Source: Asanoa ishikariensis (lineage in GTDB: Bacteria > Actinomycetota > Actinomycetes > Mycobacteriales > Micromonosporaceae). Taken from it: a stretch of DNA of 64,000 bases. The stretch covers positions 1,612,001 through 1,676,000 of the forward strand of contig NZ_FNQB01000001.1 of assembly GCF_900107455.1 (NCBI RefSeq). Reading direction: 5' to 3'. A model generated the notes under the pieces. The model was not told the DNA's origin and searched no databases. It saw nothing but the letters and a program-made list of their open reading frames with translations. How positions within the stretch are numbered: the first letter of the stretch is position 1; each line of letters starts with the position of its first letter. Position numbers and translations under genes: made by a program. Positions 9,748 through 17,940 of this stretch are shown here, piece by piece.

Positions 9748-10242
9748 TCAGGCCTCGAGGAGCGTGGCGATGACCTGGTCGATCAGCGCGCCTACGGCAA
9801 TGCGGGCGAGTTGTTGGAAGATTGGGATTTCGGCCAGGGACGCGCCGAACGTGACTGGGGCCGTGGCTATTGCCTGGGCGATCTGGATCGCCAGGATGGT
9901 CAGTTGGACGATGACCGCGACCTTCAACGCCAACACGATCGTGCCGCAGATGACCAAGCCTGTGCCCGTCAGGACTGCTGCCGGCATGCCGTCGCGCATT
10001 GAGGCGAGCGGGCTGTTCTCGTTGGCCCACCACTCCTGGAACGCCGTGATGTCGGCGCCGGTGTTCGTGGACCATACCGGCGCCGCGGTGGATTGGGCCG
10101 ATGCCGTCAGGGTGTCTAGCGTCGTCGCGAAACGGAGCCACGCCTGGCCCATCTCCAGCAGTTTGTCCTCGTCGGCCTCGGGCCACGTGTAGCCCAGTAC
10201 GCCCAGCAGCGACCGCAACTCCCCGGGGATCTCCAGCGACAT
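9748..10242 (-). CDS. WXG100-like toxin N-terminal module (CpnT-N-like)
   Basis: A 164-residue protein that matches the N-terminal trafficking module of actinobacterial polymorphic toxins. It starts MSLEIPGELRSLLGVLGYTW, runs through helical WXG100-like sequence with FQEWWANENSPLASM, and has a hydrophobic segment at about residues 88-125 (VLTGTGLVICGTIVLALKVA). Such modules guide toxins to the type VII secretion system. It usually continues into a long linker and a toxic domain. Here it ends at a TGA in frame with the EndoU gene. A GGAGG site precedes the ATG, which lies one base after the WXG100 stop. Confidence 0.72.
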   Translation of the reverse strand: MSLEIPGELRSLLGVLGYTWPEADEDKLLEMGQAWLRFATTLDTLTASAQSTAAPVWSTNTGADITAFQEWWANENSPLASMRDGMPAAVLTGTGLVICGTIVLALKVAVIVQLTILAIQIAQAIATAPVTFGASLAEIPIFQQLARIAVGALIDQVIATLLEA

Positions 10243-10243
10243 C

Positions 10244-10564
10244 TCATCCTCCGAAGGCGTCGAAGGCGCCGCGGATCTGGTCCTCTATCTCGCGGTAGTT
10301 GGTTGCCATGGCGCCCACGTCGAAGCCGGCCGCTTCGAGCTCCTCGGCCGCTACCTCGAAGCACTCGAAAGCCCACTGCGCCACCTCGTCGTGGGCCGCG
10401 CCGATCAGTGAGCCGATCTCGTCAGCGCCCCATGGCGCGCCGAAGCCGGACAGTTCCGCCTGGAAAGCGCGCAGCGCGGAGGCGAACTCGCCGGCCACGC
10501 CGGACAGTTCCAGGCCTGACGAGCTGAGAGTGTGCGGGTCTACGCGGAAGCCCGGGCTGCTCAT
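10244..10564 (-). CDS. WXG100-family (ESX) small secreted protein
   Basis: A 106-residue helical-hairpin protein of the WXG100 superfamily. The central turn is PWGADEIG near residue 45 (WxA/G-type), flanked by two long amphipathic helices, and the C-terminal helix ends in NYREIEDQIRGAFDAFGG, compatible with a YxxxD/E-type secretion signal (YREIE). It would form a dimer, alone or with the next gene product, and be exported by a type VII system encoded elsewhere. Its ATG overlaps the YbaB-like stop by four bases, so the toxin locus is one transcription unit. Confidence 0.8.
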   Translation of the reverse strand: MSSPGFRVDPHTLSSSGLELSGVAGEFASALRAFQAELSGFGAPWGADEIGSLIGAAHDEVAQWAFECFEVAAEELEAAGFDVGAMATNYREIEDQIRGAFDAFGG

Positions 10565-10950
10565 CGCGGCTCACCCGCCCGGCGGACCAGCGCCGCCTGT
10601 GCCTCGACGAGCGTGTCGGTGAACGCGGTGAACTGGCGGGAGGTGCGCTCCTGGAGCTCGGCTAGCTGGTCGCCCAGAACGTCTAGGTCGACCGCGTCGA
10701 CGGTCTGCGACTGGAGATCGGCCAAGGCCGCGTTGACGGCAGACGTCAGCTCCGAAGCCAGCTCTTCGAGGGGCAACCCGGAGACCGCCGGATCGAGATG
10801 GATGCCGGTGACCCGGCCCGGCGACGTGGTCCGCACCACGATCAGCCCGTCGGCGCCGACGCCTTCGCCGCCGACGGACGAGCCGCGTGCTGCCGACAGC
10901 GCGGACGCCGTCTCTGACAACAGATTGATCAAGTCTGATGGATCGGTCAC
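10561..10950 (-). CDS. YbaB/EbfC-like nucleoid-type protein of the toxin locus
   Basis: A 129-residue protein of the YbaB/EbfC type that is regularly placed first in actinobacterial WXG100 toxin operons. The core VVRTTSPGRVTGIHLDPAVS and the helix LEELASELTSAVNAALADLQ are visible. I chose GTG at 10950. The frame is open to 11010, but that extension is not conserved-looking and has no ribosome site. A TACAGT hexamer ends eight bases before this GTG, with GTCACA 18 bases further up, so the transcript may start at or near the start codon. Role in toxin deployment unknown. Confidence 0.68.
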   Translation of the reverse strand: MTDPSDLINLLSETASALSAARGSSVGGEGVGADGLIVVRTTSPGRVTGIHLDPAVSGLPLEELASELTSAVNAALADLQSQTVDAVDLDVLGDQLAELQERTSRQFTAFTDTLVEAQAALVRRAGEPR

Positions 10951-11046
10951 GTTACGCACTGTAGGGCGTTGATGCGATAACTGTGACGCACAAAGTGGAC
11001 GGTGCATCAATGATGGGATGAGTATTGACGGTGATCGGCGGGGTCT

Positions 11047-11062
11047 GTGACCATTCCGTCAC
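11047..11062. promoter_or_regulatory. Inverted repeat upstream of the sugar-import operon (candidate operator)
   Basis: GTGAC and GTCAC flank CATTCC in the 210-base space between the divergent toxin and sugar operons. TTGACG at 11033-11038 could be a -35 element just upstream. No regulator gene adjoins the operon, so the binding protein would be encoded elsewhere. The arm and spacer lengths differ from the standard CRP site. Confidence 0.3.
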
Positions 11063-11160
11063 GACATCGAAACTCTCGCAACCCTGAATGTCTCCATTAG
11101 TGCAGGTCGAGTGCGTGGTGCCGGGCAAAGCGGACGGCGTCGCCGGTTTGGAGTGATCGG

Positions 11161-12561
11161 ATGTTAGCGGCCGATGCGGTCATCGCTGTCCACAATCCGG
11201 GAACGGGGGAGCGGCTCGGCGAGGTTCCGGTCACCACCGGAGACGGGCTCAACGCCGCGATCGAAGCAGCGCAACGCGGCCAGCGCGCCATGGCGAAGCT
11301 GCCCGCCCACGAGCGGGCACAACTGTTGCACCGCATCGCCGCCGGGATAGAAAAGGAGCAGGAGCAGCTCGCCTACCTGCTCGCCCAGGAGAACGGCAAG
11401 CCCATCACGCAGACCCGCGGCGAGGTGGCCGCCGCCATCCGGATCTTCCGAGGACTGGCCGGCGAGGCCACCCGGATCTTCGGCCGGCAGATTCCGCTCG
11501 ACGCCGTACCCGGCCTGGAAAAGCACCTCGCCGTCACCATCCGCGAGCCCCTCGGCGTCGTCGCGGCGCTGGTTCCGTTCAACTACCCGGTCGAGCTGTA
11601 CGCGCATAAGGCCGGCGCCGCCCTCGCCGCCGGCAACGCGGTGATCGTCCAGCCACCCCGCCGCTGCCCGCTCGCCCTGCACCGGATCGCCGAGATCGTG
11701 GCGGACAGTGCGCCCGAGCACGCACACCAACTCGTGAACGGCGGCCCAGAGATCTCCCAGGGCCTCGCCGAAGCCGAGGGCATCGCCGCCGTCTCGCTCA
11801 CCGGCAGCACCCGCGCCGGCAAGGAGATCGCCGCCCGGGCCAGCAGAACCCTGAAGAAGGTGCTGCTCGAGCTCGGCGGCAACGACGCGCTGATCGTGTG
11901 CGAGGACGCCGACATCGAGAAGGCCGCCGAGGCCGTCGTGCTCGGGCGCCTCGCTCGCGGCAACGGCCAGATCTGTTGCGCGGTCAAGCGGGTGTACGTG
12001 CAGGACCCCGTACACGACGAGTTCGTCGACGCCCTCCTGGCCCAGACCAGCAAGCTGACGGTCGGCGACCAACTCGACGAGCGCACCGACGTCGGCCCGC
12101 TGATCGCCAAGGAAGCCGCCGCCGAGGTCGAGCAGGCGGTCGCGCGGCTCGTTGCCGACGGCGCCAAGCCGCGCACGCGGAACAACAGGCATGGTGCGTT
12201 CTTCGACCCCGTGGTTCTCACCGACGTGCCGACCAGCAGCAGGGCGTTCGCCGAGGAGATCTTCGGGCCGGTCGCGCCCGTCGCCCGCTTCGCGGAACCC
12301 GAGGACGCGACCCGGATGGCCAGCGAGTCGCCCTATGGACTCCAGGCCGCCGTGTGGACCAGGGACATCTCGCGCGCCTTCACGATGGCCCGCCAGCTCG
12401 ACGTCGGCTCGGTCATCGTCAACGGTTCCACCGCTCTCCGGGCCGAGAACCTGCCGTTCGGCGGCACCAAGGACACCGGCGGCTACCGCGAGGGCATCCA
12501 CGACACGGTCACCGACCTGACGAGCCAGAAGACCATCGTCGTCATGGACGCCTTCCAGTGA
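11161..12561 (+). CDS. Aldehyde dehydrogenase family protein
   Basis: A 466-residue NAD(P)+-dependent aldehyde dehydrogenase. EPLGVVAALVPFNYPVELY, SLTGSTRAGKEIA (cofactor loop), LLELGGNDALIVCEDADIEK with the general-base glutamate near residue 236, GNGQICCAVKR with the nucleophilic cysteine near 272, and EEIFGPVAPV are all in place. ATG at 11161 has GGAG eight bases upstream. It opens an operon with a ribose-type ABC importer and overlaps the ATPase start by GTGA, so it probably oxidises an aldehyde derived from the imported sugar, polyol or autoinducer-like compound. The sequence is closest in feel to lactaldehyde or succinate-semialdehyde dehydrogenases, but the substrate is open. Confidence 0.88.
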   Translation: MLAADAVIAVHNPGTGERLGEVPVTTGDGLNAAIEAAQRGQRAMAKLPAHERAQLLHRIAAGIEKEQEQLAYLLAQENGKPITQTRGEVAAAIRIFRGLAGEATRIFGRQIPLDAVPGLEKHLAVTIREPLGVVAALVPFNYPVELYAHKAGAALAAGNAVIVQPPRRCPLALHRIAEIVADSAPEHAHQLVNGGPEISQGLAEAEGIAAVSLTGSTRAGKEIAARASRTLKKVLLELGGNDALIVCEDADIEKAAEAVVLGRLARGNGQICCAVKRVYVQDPVHDEFVDALLAQTSKLTVGDQLDERTDVGPLIAKEAAAEVEQAVARLVADGAKPRTRNNRHGAFFDPVVLTDVPTSSRAFAEEIFGPVAPVARFAEPEDATRMASESPYGLQAAVWTRDISRAFTMARQLDVGSVIVNGSTALRAENLPFGGTKDTGGYREGIHDTVTDLTSQKTIVVMDAFQ

Positions 12562-14060
12562 CGGTGCCAGTGCCGCTGTTGGAGCTCAAGGACGTCCACA
12601 AGGCGTACGCCGGCGTCGAGGTCCTGCACGGTGTCGACCTCACCGCCGATCGGGGCGAGGTGATCGGTGTCGTCGGCGCCAACGGTGCTGGCAAGTCCAC
12701 CCTGATCAAGATTCTGGCCGGCGCCGAGCCGATGAGTTCCGGCCAGCTTCGGGTCGACGGTGAGCCGGTCACCCTGGCCAACCCGCATGACGCGCACCAG
12801 CGCGGCATCCGCACCGTCTACCAGGAGCTGACCCTCGCACCCCAGCTCACCGTCACCGAGAACCTGCTGCTCGGCCGGTTCCCGCGCCGGCACGGGCTGA
12901 TCGACTGGCGCGCGGCGCACGAACAGGCCGGGACGCTGCTGGGTGAGATCGGGTTCGGAGCGATCAACCCCCGCAAGATCGCTGGCCGGCTGTCCGTCGC
13001 GCGGCAGCAGATGGTGGAGATCGCCAAGGCCCTGGTCGTCGAACCACGCGTGCTGGTCCTCGACGAGCCGAGCGCGGTCCTCGCCGGCAGTGACCTCGAC
13101 GCGCTCTTCGCCCTGGTCCGAAGACTCCAGGACCGCGGCGTGCTGGTCGTCTACATCTCTCACCGCCTGGTGGAGGTGCTCGACCTCGCGACGCAAATCG
13201 TTGTGATGAAGGACGGCGTGATCATCGCTACCACCACGCCGGCGAACACCGACGAGGACGAGCTGATCCGCCTGATGGCCGGCCGCCGGCTGGAGCAGAT
13301 CTACCCGGACCGCAGACCCGGCACCGAGAAGCCAGCCCTCAGCGTGGAGAGCCTCACCCGGAAAGGCGAGTTCGCCGACATCGACCTCACCGTCCACAAA
13401 GGCGAGATAGTCGGGCTCTTCGGCCTGGTCGGCTCCGGGCGCACGGAGCTCGCACACTGCCTGTTCGGCGCCACCCGACCCGACAGCGGCGGGATCGCCG
13501 TCGACGGAACGCCGCGCGCCTTCAAGACACCACAGGACGCGATCGCCGCGGGCCTCGCCCTGGTCACCGAGGACCGGAAGGGCAGCGGCATCGTGCCGGG
13601 TCTGACGGTACGCGAGAACATCGCGCTGACCACGTTGCACGCGACCACGCGGGCCGGACTGGTCGACACCACCGCCCAGCGGCGCGACGTCGAAACCATG
13701 ATCGAACGGCTGGACATCCGCCCCGCGCACTGCGCCACGATGCCCGTCGTCCGGCTCAGCGGCGGCAATCAGCAGAAGGCCGTACTCGCGAAATGGCTGT
13801 TGAAGCAGCCGCGGGTGCTGATCCTCGACGAGCCCACCCGCGGCGTCGACATGGCCACCCGGGTCTCGATCTACCGGATGATCGACGACCTCGCCCGGGC
13901 CGGGGTGGCCGTGCTGCTGATCTCGTCGGACCTCACCGAGGTGCTCGGCGCCACCGACCGGGTGCTGGTGATGCGGGAGGGCCGCATCGCCGGCGGGCTC
14001 AGGTCGGAAGGCGCCACCGAAGACCAGGTTCTCGCGTACTCGATCGGGCGGGCGGCATGA
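12558..14060 (+). CDS. Sugar ABC transporter ATP-binding protein (RbsA/MglA type)
   Basis: A 500-residue tandem ATPase energising sugar uptake. The first domain has Walker A GANGAGKST, a degenerate signature LSVARQQ and Walker B VLVLDEPSAV. The second has a degenerate Walker A GLVGSGRTEL, the signature LSGGNQQK and VLILDEPTRG, the usual asymmetric arrangement in this carbohydrate class (CUT2). The long frame is open upstream, but GTG at 12558 overlaps the aldehyde dehydrogenase stop (GTGA) and the ABC domain begins ten codons later. The gene overlaps the permease start by ATGA. Confidence 0.93.
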   Translation: MTVPVPLLELKDVHKAYAGVEVLHGVDLTADRGEVIGVVGANGAGKSTLIKILAGAEPMSSGQLRVDGEPVTLANPHDAHQRGIRTVYQELTLAPQLTVTENLLLGRFPRRHGLIDWRAAHEQAGTLLGEIGFGAINPRKIAGRLSVARQQMVEIAKALVVEPRVLVLDEPSAVLAGSDLDALFALVRRLQDRGVLVVYISHRLVEVLDLATQIVVMKDGVIIATTTPANTDEDELIRLMAGRRLEQIYPDRRPGTEKPALSVESLTRKGEFADIDLTVHKGEIVGLFGLVGSGRTELAHCLFGATRPDSGGIAVDGTPRAFKTPQDAIAAGLALVTEDRKGSGIVPGLTVRENIALTTLHATTRAGLVDTTAQRRDVETMIERLDIRPAHCATMPVVRLSGGNQQKAVLAKWLLKQPRVLILDEPTRGVDMATRVSIYRMIDDLARAGVAVLLISSDLTEVLGATDRVLVMREGRIAGGLRSEGATEDQVLAYSIGRAA

Positions 14061-15013
14061 CTCTCACCAAAGAAGCACCGCGGGAGATCGCCGGGCGTCC
14101 GGTCACCCTCGCGCACGCCGCGATCGCTCTCGTCGTGCTGGCGCTCGCGGTCGCGGCGGTCACCACGGACGCGTTCCTCACCCAGACCAACCTGACCAAC
14201 CTGCTCAAACAGATGGTGACCACCGGGCTGCTGGCGTACGGCATGCTGGTGGTGATCCTGACCGGCGGGATCGACCTGTCCGTGGGCTCGGTCGTCGCGT
14301 TCGCCGGCATCCTCACCGCCGGCCTCTCGTCGGGCCTGCCGCTGCCGGTGGCCATGCTCGTCGGCATCGCCAGCGGAGTCCTTTTCGGACTCGTCAACGG
14401 CGCGCTGGTCTCCCGTTTCGAGTTGGCGCCGTTCGTGGTCACGCTCGCGGCGCTGACGACGATCCGCGGGCTGGCGTTCGTCTACTCCGACGTGCCGATC
14501 GCGCCCGAGGACGAGTCGTTCTTCTGGCTCGGCTCGGCGATGCTCGGCCCGATCCCACTGACCACGGTCATCATGCTCGCGGTCTTCCTGGCCGGTGGGG
14601 TGTTCCTGAGCCGCACGCCGGCCGGGCGGTCGATCGTCGCTATCGGCGGCAACGCCGAGACCGTGCGGCTGGCCGGCATCAGCGTGCGCAAGCACGTGCT
14701 CCTCGCGTACACGATCAGCGGTTTCTGCGCCGGTCTGGCCGGCGTGATCCTGGCCAGCCGGGTCGGCATCGCCCAGCCCAGTGTCGGTGTCGCGTTCGAG
14801 CTGGACGCGATCGCCGCCTGCGTGATCGGCGGTGCCAGCCTGGCCGGCGGCAAGGGCTCCACCCTGGCCACCCTCGGCGGAGTGCTCGTCCTCGTGCTCA
14901 TCAACAACCTGCTCAACCTCTACAACGTGCAGAGCTTCTGGCAGCAGGTCCTCAAGGGACTGATCATCATCGCGGTCATCCTCGTACACCGGGCCAGCCG
15001 CCGGCGCACCTGA
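14057..15013 (+). CDS. Sugar ABC transporter permease (RbsC type)
   Basis: A 318-residue membrane protein with eight to ten hydrophobic segments. The family marks VILTGGIDLSVGSVVAF (around residue 70) and ACVIGGASLAGGKGS (around 255) are present, the latter being the EAA-like loop that contacts the ATPase. ATG at 14057 overlaps the ATPase stop. It forms the channel of the importer whose binding protein follows 24 bases downstream. The upstream open frame is a shadow of the ATPase gene. Confidence 0.92.
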   Translation: MTLTKEAPREIAGRPVTLAHAAIALVVLALAVAAVTTDAFLTQTNLTNLLKQMVTTGLLAYGMLVVILTGGIDLSVGSVVAFAGILTAGLSSGLPLPVAMLVGIASGVLFGLVNGALVSRFELAPFVVTLAALTTIRGLAFVYSDVPIAPEDESFFWLGSAMLGPIPLTTVIMLAVFLAGGVFLSRTPAGRSIVAIGGNAETVRLAGISVRKHVLLAYTISGFCAGLAGVILASRVGIAQPSVGVAFELDAIAACVIGGASLAGGKGSTLATLGGVLVLVLINNLLNLYNVQSFWQQVLKGLIIIAVILVHRASRRRT

Positions 15014-15037
15014 AACCAACCCAGGAGGCCACGCATC

Positions 15038-16006
15038 ATGAAACGGCTCGCAAGTCTGTTCCTGGTCGCCGCGCTCGCGGTCGGCGTCACCGCCTGCGGC
15101 TCCGATTCCGAGGGCGGCGATTCGACGGCGGCGAAGGACTCGTACAAGATCGGGGTCGCGAACTTCATGCTCAGCGGCCCGTACTTCAGCGGCATGGACA
15201 AGGCGATCGCCAACCAGGCGAAGAAGAAGGGCAACATCGAGATCCTCACCACGGACGCCAACGGTGACGCCGCCAAGCTCGCCTCCAACGTCGAGGACCT
15301 GCTGAGCAAGAACGTCGACGCGATCATCATCTCCGGCGGGCCGCTGGAGTCGGCGCCGGCCGCGCTCGCCGCCATCAAGGCCGCCGGCAAGCCGGTCGTG
15401 CTGGTCGACCGCAAGTTCCAGACGGGTGAGTACACGAGCTGGATCGGGCCCGACAACGAGGCGATCGGCAAGCAGAATGGCGAGTTCCTGGCGCAGCGGC
15501 TGACCAGCGGCGGCAAGGTGGCCATCATCAAGGGCGGCCCGGCGGACAACAGCATCGGGCTCGCGCGTACCAACGGCGTCAAGGCCGCACTGCAGGGCAA
15601 GGCCAACATCACGCTGGTCGAGGCGCCCGACTTCGGCGGCTGGAGCTCCGACGGCGGGCTGACCGTCATGGAGAGCCTGCTCGCCAGCAACCCGGACCTG
15701 GTCGCGGTGTTCTGCGAGAACGACGCGATGTGCCTCGGCGCGCAGCGGGCGATCGCGGACGCGAAGAAGACCGAGCAGATCGTCATCGCGGGTGTCGACG
15801 GGCAGACCGAGGCGCTGAAGGCCATCTCCGACGGCACGAACTACCTGGTCACCGGGCTCAACGACGCCGACATCATCGGCGCCAAGGGGCTGGACCGGGC
15901 CGTCGAGATCCTGGGCGGCGCGACTGCGGAGAAGGACACCGTCGTCGACTCACCGATGGTGACGAAGGACAACGCGAAGCAGTACATGGACAAGGGCGCG
16001 TTCTAA
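15038..16006 (+). CDS. Sugar ABC transporter substrate-binding lipoprotein
   Basis: A 322-residue periplasmic-binding-protein-type lipoprotein. The signal peptide ends in the lipobox VTAC with Cys20 as the lipidated residue. The mature part has the two-lobe sugar-binding fold of the RbsB class: ILTTDANGDAAKLASNVEDL, AIIISGGP, ENDAMCLGAQRAI and VIAGVDGQTEAL. The AGGAGG site at about 15022 gives a strong start. It completes a one-ATPase, one-permease CUT2 importer. The ligand is probably a pentose, hexose or polyol. The aldehyde dehydrogenase upstream argues for a substrate whose catabolism yields an aldehyde. Confidence 0.92.
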   Translation: MKRLASLFLVAALAVGVTACGSDSEGGDSTAAKDSYKIGVANFMLSGPYFSGMDKAIANQAKKKGNIEILTTDANGDAAKLASNVEDLLSKNVDAIIISGGPLESAPAALAAIKAAGKPVVLVDRKFQTGEYTSWIGPDNEAIGKQNGEFLAQRLTSGGKVAIIKGGPADNSIGLARTNGVKAALQGKANITLVEAPDFGGWSSDGGLTVMESLLASNPDLVAVFCENDAMCLGAQRAIADAKKTEQIVIAGVDGQTEALKAISDGTNYLVTGLNDADIIGAKGLDRAVEILGGATAEKDTVVDSPMVTKDNAKQYMDKGAF

Positions 16007-16060
16007 GAAGGGTTGAACAGTGGCGGTCGGCGTCGCCACCCGAATGGATAAGGAGTGACC

Positions 16061-17887
16061 ATGCTCAGACGCAGCACACCATCCATCCGTCGCCGATCGC
16101 TCTCCCTCGCCGTGGTGGGGATCGTCGGGCTCAGTTCGCTGGTCGGTTTGCCGGATCCGGCCGCAGCCGACGACCCCACCCGGCCCGGCTGGACGCTGCT
16201 CTACAACGAGAGCTTCACCAACGCGATCGACACCGGAAACGCGCCATGGGTACGCGAGACGTACGCCCAACCGTTCGACACGATCATGGACGACAACGGG
16301 CAGTGGTACCGCAACGACTACGGTCCAGCGTGGACGACAGCGATGAACTCGTTTCGTACGTACCGCAAGGAGTTTCCCGTCGGTCAGAACGGCTGGCTGA
16401 CCGCCTCGCTGTCGGCGCGCGACTGGAACGCCGACGGTGTCATCGAATCGCCGCCGTCGCTGACCCGTGAGCCGTTGGGCAGTGAGTTCGTGGCGAAGAT
16501 GAACGTGCCCGACCACACCGGTGGGGTCATCTTGCGCCCGTCGCAGCAGCTTCCTGACGCTTATCGGGTCGAATACAAGCTGAAGACCATCGACTTCGGT
16601 GGCAAGCGCAACGGGTCGATCAACTACGGCGGGCGCGTCAACGGCTACTCGACGACCGGTTGCAAGACCCAGCACCCTTGGGGTGAGGGGTCCGACAGCC
16701 CCGGCTGGACCGGCGACGCGTCCGTGCCCTACTGCCAGTGGCAGGACGTGCGGGCTGGAAACTTCGGTTACAACGGGTTCCATTTCATGTCCATCGTGGA
16801 CTTCGCGAATCCGGCCCCGCGCAACAATCACTTCTGGCACTATCGCCGCAAGGTTCTGATGGACTCGTTCTCGCAGCATCCGGACCGGGTCGGCTCGGGC
16901 ACCGGCGGGCGGGTGTGCGACTCCAACACGAACAGCTACTACAACTACCGCGACGGCAACTTCAACACGGTCAACATGTGGATCAGCGGGATGCCCAACT
17001 GGAACCCGGGTCGCGGCGGGCTGGCCGGCAACTCGCAGTGGTTCATGACCTCGTGCTCGGGCGGCGTGGCGGAGCAGCAGCTTTCGTCGGCCGCCGAACT
17101 GCAGCCGGAGCTGATGCCGAACACGTTCTACACGTTCGCGATCGAGCGGGACGCGACCGGCTACGTGCTGGAGGCCAGCGGCAACTTCGCCCGGGTGGGC
17201 CAGAAGACGCTGCGCTTCCACCGGCCGTTCGTGGTCAACAACAACCCGATCTGGCACTACAACGTCAAGGCGAGCGAGTACAACGGCCAGTTCAACGGCA
17301 ACCTCGTGCAGAACGACTACAACGGCAGCACGACCTGGCCCAACCAGTGGCCGGCCGGGTCCGCGTACCCGGACTGGTTCGTGATCGGCGACCTTTACAC
17401 GAATGTGTACGAGGGCAGCGCGAGCCTGACCGACGTGCGGCTCTACGTGCCGTCGGCGGCACCCGCGAACCTGGCTCTGAACCGGCCCGCGACCGCCGAC
17501 AGCCAGTGCGCGGCCGTCGAGGCGCCGGCCAAGGCCGTGAACGGATCGGTGTCGGGTGGCAACACCGACAAGTGGTGCTCGCTGGGCACGTCGAAGTGGA
17601 TCCGGGTCGACCTCCAGGCGGCGCGCCAGGTCGGCCGGGTGGTGCTGCGGCACTCGGGCGCCGGCAACGAGAAGCCGGTCTGGAACACCCGCGACTTCGA
17701 CGTGCAGGTCAGCACCGACGGAGTGACCTGGACCACGGTGGCGTCGCCGCGGGCCAACACGGCGAACGTGACGACGCACACGTTCACGCCCCGATCAGCG
17801 CGATATCTCCGGGTCAACGTGATCACCCCGACCAGCGACACGGACCGGGCGGCGCGAATTTACGAGCTGGAGGCGTACGCGTCGTGA
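16061..17887 (+). CDS. Secreted protein with C-terminal F5/8 type C (discoidin-like) domain
   Basis: A 608-residue exported protein. A twin-arginine-poor but typical signal peptide (RRRSLSLAVVGIVGLSSLVG) ends near AAAADD-like residues. Residues about 35-460 form a large aromatic-rich domain that I do not recognise, with many Trp, Tyr and Asn residues, WNPGRGG and SGMPNW-type turns and HFWHYRR, compatible with a polysaccharide-active beta-sandwich enzyme. Residues about 465-608 are an F5/8C carbohydrate-binding domain (NLALNRPATADSQC, KWCSLGTSKWIRVDLQAAR, ARYLRVNVI). AAGGAG precedes the ATG at 16061. It follows the sugar importer by 54 bases and may act on the polymer whose sugars are taken up. 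That link is inference. Confidence 0.8.
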   Translation: MLRRSTPSIRRRSLSLAVVGIVGLSSLVGLPDPAAADDPTRPGWTLLYNESFTNAIDTGNAPWVRETYAQPFDTIMDDNGQWYRNDYGPAWTTAMNSFRTYRKEFPVGQNGWLTASLSARDWNADGVIESPPSLTREPLGSEFVAKMNVPDHTGGVILRPSQQLPDAYRVEYKLKTIDFGGKRNGSINYGGRVNGYSTTGCKTQHPWGEGSDSPGWTGDASVPYCQWQDVRAGNFGYNGFHFMSIVDFANPAPRNNHFWHYRRKVLMDSFSQHPDRVGSGTGGRVCDSNTNSYYNYRDGNFNTVNMWISGMPNWNPGRGGLAGNSQWFMTSCSGGVAEQQLSSAAELQPELMPNTFYTFAIERDATGYVLEASGNFARVGQKTLRFHRPFVVNNNPIWHYNVKASEYNGQFNGNLVQNDYNGSTTWPNQWPAGSAYPDWFVIGDLYTNVYEGSASLTDVRLYVPSAAPANLALNRPATADSQCAAVEAPAKAVNGSVSGGNTDKWCSLGTSKWIRVDLQAARQVGRVVLRHSGAGNEKPVWNTRDFDVQVSTDGVTWTTVASPRANTANVTTHTFTPRSARYLRVNVITPTSDTDRAARIYELEAYAS

Positions 17888-17894
17888 GCTCAGG

Positions 17895-17931
17895 TTTGGG
17901 GAAGGGGTCGTTGTCGGACCCCTTCCCTAAA
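17895..17931 (+). terminator. Hairpin terminator after the secreted F5/8C gene
   Basis: TTTGGGGAAGGGGTC pairs over 15 positions (one G-T) with GACCCCTTCCCTAAA around a 7-base loop, immediately after the gene stop and ten bases before the kinase start. There is no long T run, as is usual for actinobacterial terminators. Confidence 0.7.
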
Positions 17932-17940
17932 CTGGCTCCC

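Noticed and set aside
8768-10950. Complete type VII secretion system
   Set aside because: No EccC, EccB, EccD or mycosin genes are in the window. Only substrate and toxin genes are present.
11047-11062. Standard CRP/GlxR site
   Set aside because: The symmetric arms and spacing (GTGAC-N6-GTCAC) do not fit TGTGA-N6-TCACA.
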